This document shows, piece by piece, positions 35,801-46,238 of a stretch of DNA of 64,000 bases. The DNA is from Linderina pennispora. Taxonomy: Eukaryota; Kickxellomycota; Kickxellomycetes; Kickxellales; Kickxellaceae. Every line of letters starts with the position of its first letter. The first letter of the stretch is position 1. The notes under the pieces were generated by a model that worked only from the letters and a program-made list of their open reading frames with translations, made no database searches and was not told the origin of the DNA. The stretch is from assembly GCF_002104995.1 (NCBI RefSeq), contig NW_024468262.1, positions 1 to 64,000 on the forward strand. The letters are read 5' to 3'. Both the position numbers and the translations under genes were made by a program.

Positions 35801-38800
35801 CTGGAAGGATCTGACAGACAATGTCAACAAGATGGCCACCAATCTGACCAACCAGGTGCGCGACATTGCAGATGTCACCAAGGCGATTTCTGCGGGTGAC
35901 TTGACACGCAAGGTTCAGGTTCCGCTGAATGGTGAGATGGGCGAGCTCAAGCAGACCATCAACACCATGGTGGACCAGCTCAGTACGTTTGCTGATGAGG
36001 TGTCGCGTGTGGCCAAGGAGGTTGGTACTGATGGCAAGCTTGGCGGGCAGGCCAATGTCCCGAATGTCGATGGCACCTGGAAGGGACTGACAGATAATGT
36101 CAACAAGATGGCGGACAATCTGACGAACCAGGTGCGTGACATTGCCAATGTCACCAAGGCCATTTCAGCAGGCGATCTGCGCCAGAAGGTGTCGTCGGAT
36201 CTTAACGGTGAGATGGCAGAGTTGAAGACAACCATCAATACCATGGTGGACCAGCTCAGTACGTTTGCTGATGAGGTGTCGCGTGTGGCCAAGGAGGTCG
36301 GTACCGATGGCAAGCTCGGCGGACAGGCCAACGTCCCGAATGTTGATGGCACTTGGAAGGACTTGACGGACAACGTCAACAAGATGGCGGACAACTTGAC
36401 GAATCAGGTCCGAGACATCGCCAATGTCACCAAGGCAATTTCAGCTGGCAACCTTAATCTCAAGGTCGAGATGCCGCTGAACGGCGAGATGGGTGACTTG
36501 AAGGGCACCATCAACACGATGGTGGACCAGCTCAACACGTTCGCCGCCGAAGTGTCGCGTGTGGCCAAGGAGGTCGGAACTGATGGGCAGCTAGGCGGAC
36601 AAGCCAATGTCCCAAATGTCGACGGTACCTGGAAGGATCTGACAGACAATGTCAACAAGATGGCCACCAATCTGACCAACCAGGTGCGGGACATCGCCAA
36701 TGTCACCAAGGCAATCTCAGCCGGCAACCTTAATCTCAAGGTCGAGGTGCCGCTGAACGGCGAGATGGCAGAGTTGAAAGACACTATCAACACCATGGTT
36801 GACCAGCTGAGCACGTTCGCGGCTGAGGTGTCGCGTGTCGCCAAGGAGGTCGGTACTGATGGACAGCTGGGCGGACAAGCCAACGTCGAGGGTGTTGATG
36901 GCACCTGGAAGTCGCTCACTGACAACGTCAACAAGATGGCAGACAACCTGACCAACCAGGTTCGCTCTATTAGCGAGGTCACAAAGGCTGTTGCGCTCGG
37001 CGATTTGACGCAGAAGATCAATGTCGATGCTTTGGGTGAGATGGCAGAGCTGAAGACGACCATCAACACGATGGTGGACCAGCTGAGCACGTTCGCTGCT
37101 GAGGTGTCGCGTGTCGCTAAGGAGGTTGGTACTGATGGGCAGCTTGGTGGCCAGGCAAATGTTCCCAACGTCGATGGTACCTGGAAGTCGCTCACTGACA
37201 ATGTCAACAAGATGGCAGACAACTTGACCAACCAGGTGCGCGATATTGCCAATGTCACCAAGGCTATTTCAGCAGGCGACCTGACGCGCAAGGTCGAGGT
37301 ACCGCTGAACGGCGAGATGGGTGAGCTCAAGCAGACCATTAATACCATGGTGGACCAGCTCAGTACGTTTGCTGATGAGGTGTCGCGTGTGGCCAAGGAG
37401 GTTGGTACCGATGGCAAGCTCGGCGGGCAAGCCAATGTCCCGAATGTCGATGGCACTTGGAAGGGGCTAACCGACAACGTGAACACCATGGCTGACAACC
37501 TGACCAACCAAGTCCGTGATATCGCCAATGTCACCAAGGCCATTTCAGCAGGCGATCTGACACGTAAGGTCGAAATTCCGTTGAATGGAGAAATGGCCGA
37601 GCTCAAGCAGACCATCAACACCATGGTGGACCAGCTGAGCACTTTCGCTGCTGAGGTGTCGCGTGTGGCCAAGGAGGTTGGCACCGATGGTCAGCTGGGC
37701 GGACAGGCCAATGTCGACGGCGTCGATGGCACTTGGAAGGATCTGACTGACAATGTCAACAAGATGGCCACCAATCTGACCAACCAGGTGCGTGATATCG
37801 CCACAGTAACCAAGGCCATTTCAGCAGGCAACTTGAACCTTAAAGTCGAGGTGCCACTCAATGGCGAGATGGGCGAGCTCAAGTCGACCATCAACACCAT
37901 GGTGGACCAGCTGAGCACGTTCGCCGCCGAAGTGTCGCGTGTGGCCAAGGAGGTCGGAACTGATGGGCAGCTCGGTGGACAGGCCAATGTCCCGAATGTC
38001 GACGGTACCTGGAAGGATCTGACAGATAATGTCAACAAGATGGCGGACAATCTGACGAACCAGGTGCGTGACATCGCCAATGTCACCAAGGCGGTTGCTG
38101 CTGGTGATTTGCGCCAGAAGGTGTCGTCGGATCTTAACGGTGAGATGGCAGAGCTGAAGACGACCATCAACACGATGGTGGACCAGCTGAGCACGTTCGC
38201 TGCTGAGGTGTCGCGTGTAGCCAAGGAGGTAGGAACTGATGGCCAGCTGGGCGGTCAGGCCAACGTTGAAGGCGTTGACGGCACCTGGAAGTCGCTCACT
38301 GACAATGTCAACAAGATGGCAGACAACTTGACCAACCAGGTGCGCGATATTGCCAATGTCACCAAGGCGATTTCGGCAGGTGATCTGACGCGCAAAGTTG
38401 AGATTCCACTGAACGGCGAGATGGCAGAGCTGAAGACGACCATCAACACCATGGTAGACCAGCTCAGCATCTTCGCCAAGGAAGTGTCCCGTGTCGCCAA
38501 GGAGGTCGGCACCGATGGTCAGCTCGGTGGCCAGGCAAATGTTCCCAACGTCGATGGTACCTGGAAGGATCTGACCGAAAACGTCAACAAGATGGCAGAC
38601 AACCTGACAAACCAGGTGCGCTCTATTAGCGAGGTCACAAAGGCCGTTGCGCTCGGCGATTTGACGCAGAAGATCAATGTCGATGCTTTGGGTGAGATGG
38701 CAGAGCTGAAGACGACCATCAACACCATGGTAGACCAGCTCAGCATCTTCGCCAAGGAAGTGTCCCGTGTCGCAAAGGAGGTCGGCACCGATGGTCAGCT

Positions 38801-41800
38801 CGGTGGCCAGGCAAATGTTCCCAACGTCGATGGGACCTGGAAGTCGCTCACCAACAACGTTAACCGGATGGCTGATAACCTGACAAACCAGGTGCGCGAC
38901 ATTGCAATGGTGACCAAGGCGATTTCGGCCGGTGATCTGACCAAGTTTGTCACTGTTCCTCTTAGCGGCGAAATGGGCGAGCTGAAAGACACAATTAACA
39001 GCATGGTCAAGCGCCTGGCTGTCTTCGCCGCTGAGGTCAATAAGGTCGCCCGCGAGGTCGGCACTGAGGGCAAGCTCGGCGTGCAGGCCCTTGTCCACGA
39101 CGTCGAGGGTGCATGGCTGGAGGTCACATCCAAGGTCAACACCATGGCTCTCAACCTCACCAACCAGGTACGTGCGTTTGCGCAGATCACAGCGGCCGCC
39201 ACTGGCGGTGACTTTAACTCGATGATCACCGTTGACGCATCTGGCGAGATGGACGCGCTCAAGTCACAGATCAACCGCATGGTGACATCGCTGCGTGTGA
39301 GTATCGTGCGTAACATGCAGGCCCGCCAGGCAGCCGAGGTAGCCAACCGTGCCAAGAGCGAGTTCCTGGCTAACATGTCGCATGAGGTGCGCACGCCTAT
39401 GAACGGTATCATTGGAATGACTTCGATGACCTTGGAGACCAACCTGACGCACACACAGCGTGATTCGCTGATGATTGTGTCGAGTCTGTCGAACTCGCTG
39501 CTGTCAATCCTCAATGACCTGCTTGACTTGTCCAAGATTGAGGCTGGTCGCATGAGCATGGAGCAGATTCCATTTGCGCTGCGCAACGCCATGCTGAGTG
39601 TGCTGAAGACTCTGTCGATCAAGTCGGTGCAGAAGGGCCTCAACGTCTTCTTTATGTGCGATCCTGATATCCCCGACAACGTTGTCGGCGACCCGCATCG
39701 ACTGCGCCAGGTGCTGACTAATCTGGTTGGCAACGCGGTCAAATTTACCAATGAGGGCGAAATCTCGATTAATTGCCGTTGCCTGCAGCGCCAGGGCAAC
39801 GAGCTCACGCTCGAGATCTCAGTCAAGGACACGGGCATTGGCATCCCCAAGGACAAGATTGATGTCGTGTTTGAGACATTCACGCAGGCTGACGGTTCAA
39901 CCACTCGTAGATACGGCGGAACGGGTCTGGGTCTCAGCATCTCGCGTAGCCTCTGCCGTCTCCTTGGAGGTGACATCCGCGTCGAGAGCGAATATGGGCT
40001 CGGATCCAACTTTATCTTCACCTGCAAGCTTGAGGCACCTGTGCCTAACTTTGAGTTCTTCGAGCGTCGCATTCTGCCCTACCGTAACCGCCATGTGCTG
40101 GTTATCTACGACTGCCGCAACAACCCGGAGGCCAAGGAAATGGTGGTTAAGCTGCGTGAGATGCTCCACTCGTTCCATCTGAGCACAGCGACTGTCGACA
40201 CAGCAGAGCAGGCCGAGCGCCTGATTTGGCGCGGAGCACAGCACCGTCCCATGTTTGACACATTCATTGTCGATACAATGCAGACCGCCGATGAGTTGCG
40301 GTCCACTGGGCTGACCAACCTGAACTTCATGCCCATTGTCTACTTTGCCGACCCGCGCAACAGCTGCATCAACGTCAACCGCATCATTGAGCTCGGCATC
40401 AACTCGTACATTGACATTCCGTTTGACTACAGCAAGCTTGCCAGCGCGATGCTGCCAGCCCTCGAGACACACTCGCTTATTCCTGATCTGTCCAAGTACC
40501 GCAAGCGCCCCCTGCGCATTCTTCTGGCTGAGGACAATGTGGTCAACCAGAAGCTTGCGCTACGCATCCTGCAAAAGTGCAACCACAAAGTCGAGGTCGT
40601 GTCCAATGGGCAATTGGCAGTAGAGGCTGTCATGGATACGTGGAAGCGCAATATGGACATATACGGCAAGAATATCAGGAAGGACGCATCCAACCCTGGG
40701 TCGGAGAACGACAGGAGCGGGCCATCGCATAGTCGTGCCAAGTCCAAGTCGCCGTTTGCCATGGATCCTGACGAGCCGACGCCAACGGATGAGCGCATCG
40801 ATTTCATCGGCGATGCCGAGCCAGGGCTCAGTCGCATCACTGAAGTTGACGAGTCCGGAGATGGCGGTGACGCCAACGAGGGTGCCTCTGTCCAGTCCCA
40901 GAGCGCTGAAGCAGGTGGGCAGCCGCAGGAAGGCAGCGAGTCCGACAAGCCCAAGGCCGTTGAAGGCACGGTATTTGCTGACAGCATGTACCCGCCAGCT
41001 GTCAAGGCTCCTGATGACCTGCCACTCGTGCTCGACTCTATCGATATTCCGAACGCGGAGGACAAGGAGGCCGACGAGGACAATCCGTACAACAACACGA
41101 CCGAGGAAAGCCCCGAGGAGACCAAGCCAGCCGGTGTGCGCGATCCCAAGTCCAAGTTTGCCTGTGTGCCGATGCCGTTCGACATCATCCTGATGGACAT
41201 CCAGATGCCAGTAGTCCACGGATTTGAGGCCACCAAGCGGATCCGCAAGTGGGAGGAGAGTGAGGGCGTTGATTTCCGCACGCCGATTATTGCGCTGACA
41301 GCACATGCTATGCTGGGAGATCGCGACCGCTGCCTGTCGTCTGGGATGGACGAGTACATCACCAAGCCCCTGCGGTTTGAGACGCTGCTGACGACTATCA
41401 CACGCTTCCAACCGCGGATGTATGACGAGTACGGCGATATTGTGCCCATCGTTGACACGATAAACGACTCGACTGATTCCCAGTCCAACTCTGATGACGA
41501 TGACAGCGACAGCGACGATGAGATGGAGCCGATGCATCCCCGCGACTACTTTGGTCGGGACGATGTGCCATATGGTATCTACGACGATGATGGGTACAAT
41601 GACGACGACGACGACGATGACGACGACGGCGATGACTGTGACGATGATACGGAGAGGTACCGGCGATCGTTCCTGGGCACTGCCTTTGGAAAGCGTGCCA
41701 AGAAGAGCCCAGGGGCAAGTAGTCGGCTACCGCGATGCACCGCCTACCATGATTTCGCAAGGGCGATCGTGAGCAAAAGACGTCGCAGCAGCGCAAGGCA

Positions 41801-42059
41801 GGCCCGTGCTCTGCGCAAGCAAGTCATGAAGTACAAGCGCGAGTATGGCGAGCACATTACGCGCAAGGGTGATGCGATGTCTGGGGTGGAGCAGCAGTTG
41901 TCCGACGGCAAACGCTCAGGCGATATCACTGACTCTGCAGAGAACAGCGACAACGAGGGGGATGGCAGCAATGACGACGGCGGCTCTGAAACAGCCTTGG
42001 CATCGCTGAGGCAGCCGAAGAAGTCTGCTTTCAAGCCTTCCGAGATGGTGCTGACCTGA
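26892..42059 (+). CDS. Giant group III hybrid histidine kinase (Nik1/Os-1 type), 41 HAMP units
   Basis: Cytosolic osmo/fungicide-sensing phosphorelay kinase that in other fungi feeds the HOG pathway. From MSAAIQAIG (26892; frame also open upstream) and after splicing a 99-nt in-frame intron, ~5,022 residues. Order: N-terminal region with a HAMP-like entry module (27.7-28.0 kb); 41 HAMP units (28020-39335); HisKA with [10 protein letters not shown] (phospho-His codon 39381); HATPase with [29 protein letters not shown] and GGTGLGLSI; a pseudo-receiver (40.1-40.48 kb) lacking the phospho-Asp; a true receiver, [13 protein letters not shown] and LMDIQMPV (Asp codon 41196), ITKPL. The receiver is split by a ~180-residue acidic insert. 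No transmembrane span. Known Nik1 proteins are ~1,100-1,400 residues. The last unit, [15 protein letters not shown], matches the family's kinase-proximal HAMP closely. C-terminus is probably longer (see 42062-43232). Confidence 0.93.
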   Translation: MSAAIQAIGEYSWSLGSSGPGTVEKSLWGRCMLIMSMKNDIGETLARLDDGDFAASLEVVDSYLTTSNDEDIAVSHSRGVAIEQAARQQSGYDTGDISSSGEFASFRDASSSPAWFSIRLPKTSPSRHSVSSATEAFSDTSVMQSLRRMVQREEAWQQTKATYENHLSQMALHLQQQSLAFKSAQAKLKSLGAAPDPVIDQYASNGTFPVSTGAELQPDESIGGSTTESNYNSWWATFLPAATGMPARTSGSLPNSPMVSASLNGYATVAGTGELVCLECIQACERVADAVLHGDFNARVRCTRCHNIDGAGEKEWPLTKPTGAAGHVSASSSQLTGTPMISHPVTHTQKLANRVNRMASLLSFVTHEIVGVARNDGIRGILGTQGSIDGLNGTWLELMNEVNTMTRIHTEQVRNIAHVCNSVANGDLSEKVSIDVNGEMAELKDTINSMVDQLSAFSFEVTRVSHAVGTEGTLGVTAEVPDVNGVWKLLTDNVNSMASNLTNQVRDISNVCKAVAAGDLTRTVQVEARGEMLELKDTINTMVTRLDHMAVELTRVAVQVGIDGMLGGQANWFELDGTWKDLTDNVNRMADNLTQQVRDITRVTQAVARGDLTRKVEVPLNGEMAELKTTINEMVDRLNTFAFEVSRVAKEVGTDGQLGGQANVPDVDGTWKVLTDNVNTMADNLTNQVRDIANVTKAISAGDLTRKVQVPLNGEMDELKITINTMVDQLNTFAFEVSRVAKEVGTDGKLGGQANVEGVGGTWKDLTDNVNKMADNLTNQVRDIADVTKAVAAGELSRKVMVPLNGEMGELKDTINQMVDQLSHFADEVTTVAIEVGLEGRLGAQARVVGVQGVWMDLTHNVNKMAYNITRQVRNIAEVTRAVAKGDLGKQVDIPCKGEMEFLKTTINDMVARLKTFSSEVSRVAKEVGTDGKLGAQASVPDVEGTWKYLTENVNKMADNLTNQVRDIATVTKAISAGDLTRKVQVPLNGEMDELKITINTMVDQLNTFAKEVSRVAKEVGTDGQLGGQANVEGVDGTWKVLTDNVNNMATNLTNQVRDIATVTKAISAGDLTRKVEIPLNGEMGELKDTINTMVGQLKTFASEVSRVAKEVGTDGKLGGQAYVPNVDGTWKDLTDNVNKMADNLTIQVRNIAEVTKAVAAGEMSKRITVTLNGEMGELKTTINAMVNQVSQFAAELAKVAHEVGTEGQLGAHADMSGVDGVWKTLTDNVNNMADNITNQVRNIAEVTKAVAEGDLSKEVTVPLKGEMGDLKTTINDMVARLKTFSSEVSRVAKEVGTDGKLGAQATVPDVEGTWKDLTDNVNNMATNLTNQVRDIATVTKAISAGDLTRKVEVPLNGEMGELKITINTMVDQLNTFADEVSRVAKEVGTDGKLGGQANVEGVDGTWKVLTDNVNNMATNLTNQVRDIANVTKAISAGNLNLKVEVPLNGEMGDLKGTINTMVDQLNTFAAEVSRVAKEVGTDGQLGGQANVPNVDGTWKDLTDNVNTMADNLTNQVRTISNVTKAVALGDLTQKIKVDALGEMGDLKTTINDMVDRLNTFADEVSRVAKEVGTDGKLGGQANVEGVDGTWKSLTNNVNRMGDNLTNQVRDIANVTKAISAGDLTRKVQVPLNGEMGELKSTINTMVDQLSTFAAEVSRVAKEVGTDGQLGGQANVEGVDGTWKSLTDNVNKMADNLTNQVRDIANVTKAISAGDLTRKVEVPLNGEMGELKQTINTMVDQLNTFAFEVSRVAKEVGTDGQLGGQANVPNVDGTWKDLTDNVNTMADNLTNQVRDIAMVTTAISAGNLNLKVEVPLNGEMGELKSTINTMVDQLSTFAAEVSRVAKEVGTDGQLGGQANVEGVDGTWKSLTDNVNKMADNLTNQVRDIANVTKAISAGDLTRKVEVPLNGEMGELKQTINTMVDQLNTFAFEVSRVAKEVGTDGQLGGQANVPSVDGTWKDLTDNVNTMADNLTNQVRSISKVTTAIAEGDLSKKIDIVVNGEMGELTNTINEMVDKLRGIVSELSSVALQVGTDGQLGGQAHLKNISGNWKDLTDNVNKMAYNLTNQVRDIATVTKAISAGDLTRKVQVPLNGEMGELKLTINTMVDQLSTFAAEVSRVAKEVGTDGQLGGQANVEGVDGTWKSLTDNVNKMADNLTNQVRDIANVTKAISAGNLNMKVEVPLNGEMGELKDTINTMVDQLNTFADEVTRVAKEVGTEGKLGGQANVDGVDGTWKDLTNNVNTMASNLTTQVRSISEVTKAVAHGDLTQKIEVDVEGEMLDLKTTINEMVDQLNIFADEVSRVALEVGINGKLGGQAFVPNVDGVWKKVTDNVNTMANNLTFQVRSIGNVTTAVARGDLTKVIAVDARGEMGTLKTTMNGMVSQLRIFAGEVSRVAKEVGTDGQLGGQANVPNVDGTWKELTDNVNTMADNLTSQVRTISNVTKAVALGDLTQKIKVDALGEMGDLKTTINDMVDRLNTFADEVSRVAKEVGTDGKLGGQANVPNVGGTWKGLTDNVNTMANNLTNQVRDIANVTKAISAGDLTRKVEIPLNGEMAELKDTINTMVDQLSTFADEVSRVAKEVGTDGKLGGQANVPNVDGTWKGLTDNVNKMADNLTNQVRDIANVTKAISAGNLNLKVEVPLNGEMGDLKGTINTMVDQLNTFAAEVSRVAKEVGTDGKLGGQANVEGVDGTWKSLTDNVNKMADNLTNQVRSISEVTKAVALGDLTQKINVDALGEMGDLKTTINEMVDQLNVFADEVSRVAKEVGTDGQLGGQAIVPNVDGTWKDLTFNVNKMADKLTNQVRDIANVTKAISAGDLTRKVEVPLNGEMGELKNTINTMVDQLNTFAAEVSRVAKEVGTDGQLGGQANVPNVDGTWKDLTDNVNNMATNLTNQVRDIANVTKAISAGNLNLKVEVPLNGEMGDLKGTINTMVDQLNTFAAEVSRVAKEVGTDGQLGGQANVPNVDGTWKDLTDNVNKMATNLTNQVRDIADVTKAISAGDLTRKVQVPLNGEMGELKQTINTMVDQLSTFADEVSRVAKEVGTDGKLGGQANVPNVDGTWKGLTDNVNKMADNLTNQVRDIANVTKAISAGDLRQKVSSDLNGEMAELKTTINTMVDQLSTFADEVSRVAKEVGTDGKLGGQANVPNVDGTWKDLTDNVNKMADNLTNQVRDIANVTKAISAGNLNLKVEMPLNGEMGDLKGTINTMVDQLNTFAAEVSRVAKEVGTDGQLGGQANVPNVDGTWKDLTDNVNKMATNLTNQVRDIANVTKAISAGNLNLKVEVPLNGEMAELKDTINTMVDQLSTFAAEVSRVAKEVGTDGQLGGQANVEGVDGTWKSLTDNVNKMADNLTNQVRSISEVTKAVALGDLTQKINVDALGEMAELKTTINTMVDQLSTFAAEVSRVAKEVGTDGQLGGQANVPNVDGTWKSLTDNVNKMADNLTNQVRDIANVTKAISAGDLTRKVEVPLNGEMGELKQTINTMVDQLSTFADEVSRVAKEVGTDGKLGGQANVPNVDGTWKGLTDNVNTMADNLTNQVRDIANVTKAISAGDLTRKVEIPLNGEMAELKQTINTMVDQLSTFAAEVSRVAKEVGTDGQLGGQANVDGVDGTWKDLTDNVNKMATNLTNQVRDIATVTKAISAGNLNLKVEVPLNGEMGELKSTINTMVDQLSTFAAEVSRVAKEVGTDGQLGGQANVPNVDGTWKDLTDNVNKMADNLTNQVRDIANVTKAVAAGDLRQKVSSDLNGEMAELKTTINTMVDQLSTFAAEVSRVAKEVGTDGQLGGQANVEGVDGTWKSLTDNVNKMADNLTNQVRDIANVTKAISAGDLTRKVEIPLNGEMAELKTTINTMVDQLSIFAKEVSRVAKEVGTDGQLGGQANVPNVDGTWKDLTENVNKMADNLTNQVRSISEVTKAVALGDLTQKINVDALGEMAELKTTINTMVDQLSIFAKEVSRVAKEVGTDGQLGGQANVPNVDGTWKSLTNNVNRMADNLTNQVRDIAMVTKAISAGDLTKFVTVPLSGEMGELKDTINSMVKRLAVFAAEVNKVAREVGTEGKLGVQALVHDVEGAWLEVTSKVNTMALNLTNQVRAFAQITAAATGGDFNSMITVDASGEMDALKSQINRMVTSLRVSIVRNMQARQAAEVANRAKSEFLANMSHEVRTPMNGIIGMTSMTLETNLTHTQRDSLMIVSSLSNSLLSILNDLLDLSKIEAGRMSMEQIPFALRNAMLSVLKTLSIKSVQKGLNVFFMCDPDIPDNVVGDPHRLRQVLTNLVGNAVKFTNEGEISINCRCLQRQGNELTLEISVKDTGIGIPKDKIDVVFETFTQADGSTTRRYGGTGLGLSISRSLCRLLGGDIRVESEYGLGSNFIFTCKLEAPVPNFEFFERRILPYRNRHVLVIYDCRNNPEAKEMVVKLREMLHSFHLSTATVDTAEQAERLIWRGAQHRPMFDTFIVDTMQTADELRSTGLTNLNFMPIVYFADPRNSCINVNRIIELGINSYIDIPFDYSKLASAMLPALETHSLIPDLSKYRKRPLRILLAEDNVVNQKLALRILQKCNHKVEVVSNGQLAVEAVMDTWKRNMDIYGKNIRKDASNPGSENDRSGPSHSRAKSKSPFAMDPDEPTPTDERIDFIGDAEPGLSRITEVDESGDGGDANEGASVQSQSAEAGGQPQEGSESDKPKAVEGTVFADSMYPPAVKAPDDLPLVLDSIDIPNAEDKEADEDNPYNNTTEESPEETKPAGVRDPKSKFACVPMPFDIILMDIQMPVVHGFEATKRIRKWEESEGVDFRTPIIALTAHAMLGDRDRCLSSGMDEYITKPLRFETLLTTITRFQPRMYDEYGDIVPIVDTINDSTDSQSNSDDDDSDSDDEMEPMHPRDYFGRDDVPYGIYDDDGYNDDDDDDDDDGDDCDDDTERYRRSFLGTAFGKRAKKSPGASSRLPRCTAYHDFARAIVSKRRRSSARQARALRKQVMKYKREYGEHITRKGDAMSGVEQQLSDGKRSGDITDSAENSDNEGDGSNDDGGSETALASLRQPKKSAFKPSEMVLT
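26917..27015 (+). other. Intron, 99 nt, frame-neutral
   Basis: Donor GTGAGT directly after ATTG, branch-like TGCTAAT at 26984-26990, acceptor ATATAG. Its length is 33 codons without stops, so retention does not break the frame. Removing it joins SAAIQAIG to [11 protein letters not shown]. Confidence 0.75.
28020..39335 (+). repeat. 41 x 276-bp tandem array encoding 92-residue HAMP units
   Basis: Every unit is exactly 276 bp; unit n starts at 28020+276(n-1). The consensus begins [20 protein letters not shown] and continues through [58 protein letters not shown] and [13 protein letters not shown]. Edge units (1-3, 5, 6, 9, 10, 40, 41) and a few internal ones (18, 19, 21, 22) are diverged; most others differ at a handful of positions. 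Confidence 0.97.
40635..41178 (+). other. Acidic low-complexity insert inside the receiver domain
   Basis: About 180 residues rich in D, E, S and P, between the AVEAV helix and the [11 protein letters not shown] strand that normally lie within ~10 residues of each other. No stop codons and no convincing splice sites, so it is read as coding disorder. Confidence 0.75.
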
Positions 42060-42061
42060 TC

Positions 42062-43232
42062 GTGACTTTGAAAAGCACAACACTAGCAACTTTCTCGATG
42101 AAGCAGCTGAACAACCGGTCGATCTACAACTCGTACTCGATCATGTCGCAGTCAGCCAAGAGCCGCCGCGACCGCAAGCTGGCGCAGTCTGGCAAACAAA
42201 AGCAGACCCGCAGCTCGAGCTCACCACAAGCCCGTGTGGTCGCTGCCTACGAGAAATCGCACCGTGAGTCGCAAAAGAACAAGATGGGCGGCAGCGGTGG
42301 TTTGCGTGCCGGGATGCTCCCGATGGACTTTATGGATGGTCAGTCGACATACCGTGATGGCATCTACTCGATGGACTACAACATGGGCGGCCAAGGTTTT
42401 GAAGCTCAGGCCACGTACCTTGATCTGCCCCGGCACAGTATCATTGACCCGACGATGCTCAGCTTCGATCCGCCGGGCGCGCCAGCGCACAGCAGCTTCA
42501 GCTACGGTACTACCCAAGGAGGAACTCCCACCATCGACAACTCCAAGTCGCGGTCCGATGGCGGCTGGTCGGTAGCAACACCTGTGCGGCCAAGCATCCT
42601 GACGGCTCAGACAGCTACTGGCTCATTCAGCAGCGGCTCAGCACCGCCAGCATCGGTCAACCGTGCCCGTTCGCCGTTCAGTCCCGCGAACACCAGCACA
42701 AAGCGCGTCGGGCGAGGCAGTGTCGGCTGCTGCTGCTACCAATTACTCACAGCTTAAGACGACTGCCGATATCGCGGCTGCCATGGCGGCCGCTGCAGCA
42801 GGCGATGCCAATGCACTGCGTGCGATCCAGTCCACTACCATGTTCAACGACACAGGCGAGGTGTCAACGGAGCCAGCAGACCCTAATGTGGAGTTTTATA
42901 GCCACCGCCTCGCTAGCCAGAGAGCTGAGACGATGCCTGTCAGTAGCTCGGCTACAGCAGCATCCTCATCTGACCCGATGCTGATGGTAAAGGCATCGCC
43001 TGTCTCCTCACCGTCACTGGCCAAGGCGCAGCAGGTTGGAGGCGGTGCTTCCATGCCAGCAAAGAGCTCCTCTGGTGGTGGAGACAGCGCCACTGCACAC
43101 GGACACCAATCGTCATCATCAAAGGCGTCATTGAAGCTCTCTCGCAATGTGCGTGAGCGCCTGATGCGAGCTCGTCAGAAGCAGATCAACAAGCACAAGG
43201 ATGACGACGAGGTCAAAGGTGCGACTGAGTGA
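42062..43232 (+). CDS. Ser/Gln-rich segment, probably the C-terminal tail of the histidine kinase
   Basis: Coding-like sequence continues without an intergenic gap past the stop at 42057-42059, in the +2 frame and then (from ~42715) the +0 frame. It includes MKQLNNRSIYNSYSIMSQ, a basic stretch (SAKSRRDRKLAQ), Met/Gly-rich MLPMDFMDGQ, Ser/Ala-rich runs and a basic end (RNVRERLMRARQKQINKHK) before the stop at 43230-43232. I recognise no domain. Between the two frames the middle frame offers [13 protein letters not shown] at ~42060, so two one-base insertions would fuse this tail to the kinase. A similar hidden frame excursion ([15 protein letters not shown]) occurs near 41730. Alternatively it is a separate gene, but no promoter-like gap or convincing start supports that. 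Confidence 0.55.
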
Positions 43233-43612
43233 TTTTTCAATCCTTTTATTTTTTTACCTAAATTTCAGTTTCTATTCCATTTCACCACTTGAGGTAGTGG
43301 ATGCTGTGGTACCAACCACATGAATTTCCACCAGCAGGCACACATTCCCTCTTTGGCAAGTTTGCTCCAGTCCTCTGCTGACTGCTATGCCATGTGCATC
43401 GACTGCCCCATGTCCTGTATGAACAACACATCTCCCGCCCACAGCACTTTGCTTTCCAGCAGCCCACAGATATTCCGTTTCCTCCTCCCAATTTCCTTGA
43501 CAGTCCCTTCATTCCACATTCCTCAGCTATCACTATATATTGTTTGCTCCCCACACATAGCGTACGTCACCAAAGTGCAGTCAATATTCAATAGTCTACA
43601 TTTTCACTGCCA

Positions 43613-44039
43613 TGTCTGAGCACAAGATCCTCAACAAATATATTCCTGCCAGACTTTGATCCGTCGAAGATCCCGCGGCAGCAGCAGGACAAAAAGAAGC
43701 AGATGAAGAATATAGTGAAGCGCGGTATAATACAAGACAGAGCCACAATGACCAGGTCGCTGACTGGTCTGGACGTCACATGTGTCAAGCCAAAGGCAGA
43801 TACTAAAGAGGCCACCATTAGTGTTTTCGGATATGCTAAGGACATATGGCAGCGATTCGGACGATGCGGATGAGGATAAGGATCATATAGCAAAGATGTT
43901 TAATGCGAATAAAAATATAAAAATGGCAGTCTTAAAAGCGTTACCTTTTGGAGACCGGTCGTACTTTGTCCGAGCAGCCAGGTCCATATACACCCGTGAC
44001 TCTTGGTCAGGTGCAAACGGCGGGGCTTCCTTGAATTAG
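43613..44039 (+). pseudogene. Possible Yju2/CWC16-like N-terminal fragment
   Basis: The opening MSEHKILNKYIP, continued after one extra base as PDFDPSKIPR, matches the start of the spliceosomal Yju2/CCDC94 family. What follows (basic KKKQMKNIVKRG, then acidic SDSDDADEDKDH) does not resemble the family's zinc-binding core, which is absent. The frame changes again near 43845 and stops at 44037-44039. Either a truncated relic that kept only the N-terminus, or an unrelated small protein with a chance match. No flanking gene helps. Confidence 0.3.
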
Positions 44040-46238
44040 GACAAATGTGTGATTTCCAAGCACACTCTTGCCAATAGCGATTAGATTTCTGTTCACACTC
44101 CTTAACCTTAAGACGATATTTATCCAGCACATCCTTGGGCAGCACTGCATGCACATAGTCTGGGTGCAGAACAAGCAGCTCTGCACCAACCTGGCCTAAA
44201 CACAAACGATGTCACAAGCGCAGCATCGATTCCTCCTGGTTTTCCAATATAGTTTTGTGAACGCTTACATTCGGTTTTATCAGAACCTTTATAGTTTATC
44301 ACTAGGAGAACATGCTACCTAGTACCTTCCTCCCAGACAGCTTGACCAAGATCTTTTTAGGCACGCACAGCTTCCTTTTGCTTGTTTTTTTTGTGGGCTA
44401 CGATGAGCGCTGATAGAAGAAAGGCATCTGGCATCATAAAATAATGAATGAAGAAGGCTGGTAAGCTCTACTTTGCTGGTAATGGCAAATGGCTCATCAG
44501 TGAAGGTGAGAATCCAGCCTGGTTGCGCTTGGACAAAAGCTCAGTACCAATAGGTACCTCGACAGAAAAGTTGGAGTGCTTGAGTAGCACAGGCTGTAGA
44601 TAATTAGATTCCTCAGAAGTCAAAGAGATGCTATTTGAAATTGTTGCAAACTGTTATGGAGATATGACTTGTGCTGAAAGGAAGAGAAGCATCTCCAACC
44701 TAAATGCAGATTATATACAAGTCCTTTGGGAAATGCCATCGCTTGGCTGCTTTTTGACTAGGGTGTTTTGACCAAGCTCAGCTGCGACCTGTGTGCCTCA
44801 GATGTACTGTGTATTTTCTGCTAGATTGTGTTGAAGTAGTGGCATATATTGGGCAAGCTGTTTTGTACCAAGTGTCTGCGGCAAGCCAAACAGCGTTTCT
44901 ATGCTACAAACTCTTGTCAGTAGACTAACCATCAGGTAGAATTAGGCGCCATGGTCCCCAACACTGAGGACTTTTCGCATATACACACGCCTCCTAGATA
45001 GCTTGTAACTTTCAAATGACTATTGTTGGTTGAAGGTTATATGGATACATTTATGCTACCACTAGATTGGATAACACCTTTCAGCCATGAAGCGACACGT
45101 ATGTCAGGCAGAAGGAAGGCTGGTCGTCTGTCTGGGCCTTTGTACGTATGCGTTTCGGTCTTGTCTATGGTGGCGCAGGGGACTCCGGACCCGAATGTCA
45201 ACAGTATTAAACTCAAGCCCTTCCTCCATAAAGCCACCCACTCCACTAGTTTCAGCATCAAGTATTCAAGTGACAATCCACTCACAGCCACTGCCAGCCC
45301 AGTATTGTATACCTTGGGAACCAGCCATTCCCAACCCGCAAGCACTGCTACTACAATGATAGTTTTTGGTATGATAGGTATAGTGGATATATTGGGCAGA
45401 TAAACCGACCCTCGCTTACTGTTGTGTCTAATCTTGTGCGCTGACAAGCTTTTCGATACCTGGGGGTTTCATAGTCTACATCTATCACTGTATTATCGCG
45501 AATAGCTAGAATGGTGGCATCCCAAAGAAAAAACAGGGGAAAAGTGCGCAAGTAGTCCACTCCAACTCTGTTCAAAGTTACCATGGAGAGCTCTCGAAAG
45601 GTCCATTCAATTGCCCTCGCACTTATTGCAGGGGCATTGGCAAGACAATAACCGCTGTTGGTATCAGTCAGCCGTGTAGTGGTAGGAGGCCAAGGGATAA
45701 TGCTCAAGAACAATAGGACAATATATCCATCACAATAAGCGCAAAAAACCTTCACAAGCCATAGCAATTCGGCAAGATGCAGTCTTGCTTGACAGAGCTT
45801 CCAGGAAGTGGAGTGTTGTAACACCAGGTGGTGTGGCCATTTCTGTATCATGTCTACGTCGTGCCTGTGAGCCAAGTAGAGTAGATGACTGCGTCAGCAA
45901 GGGGTTGGTAGAAGATATGGCGAAAAATAATAACCAACGACGGCGAATGAGCTTGTGGTTGCCTGATATCTGCGCTGTATTGTGCTTGCGGATAGCAAAC
46001 CAGGGGAAATCGGATAAGAAACTGGACTGGCTGGAGTCGGCATGTGGTAATATAGGTACATATGTCTTCGCTATTTAATCTAGCGCTCCTGTGTCGATGC
46101 TTTGTAGAAAATACACTAGCACCACTTGGCAATATCTACATGAGCCACCATTTTATATGCATGACTGCTCTATTATGTTTCTGCATTCAAGATGGATACT
46201 GTCATATACACGGTTCCCAAAAGCACAGTATGATTTAT
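44040..46238. other. Gene-poor, AT-richer region
   Basis: About 2.2 kb with no recognisable gene apart from the dispersed repeat at 45094-45207. Minus-strand open frames at 45.4-45.9 kb lack family signatures. Composition resembles the 4.2-8.3 kb region. Confidence 0.5.
45094..45207 (+). repeat. Dispersed repeat copy B (inverse of 7212-7320)
   Basis: Matches the reverse complement of 7212-7320 across about 110 bases, including ACGTATGCGTTTCGG and GGCGCAGGGGACTCCGGACC, with scattered substitutions and 1-2 base indels. Confidence 0.7.

Noticed and set aside
28020-39335. Regular array resembling a satellite or CRISPR-type repeat
   Set aside because: Units are 276 bp with no spacer, translate throughout as HAMP domains and sit inside one coding frame.
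27501-40072. Long minus-strand open frames opposite the kinase (up to ~675 codons)
   Set aside because: They are shadows of strong codon bias in a repeated coding sequence; the Ser/Pro/Thr-rich translations have no family motif and repeat with the array.
41600-41650. GAC/GAT repeat as a separate microsatellite feature
   Set aside because: It encodes the acidic Asp run of the kinase's C-terminal region in frame, so it is part of the CDS.
45351-45875. 174-codon minus-strand frame as a gene
   Set aside because: No start context, domain or composition typical of the real genes here; lies in AT-rich gene-poor DNA.
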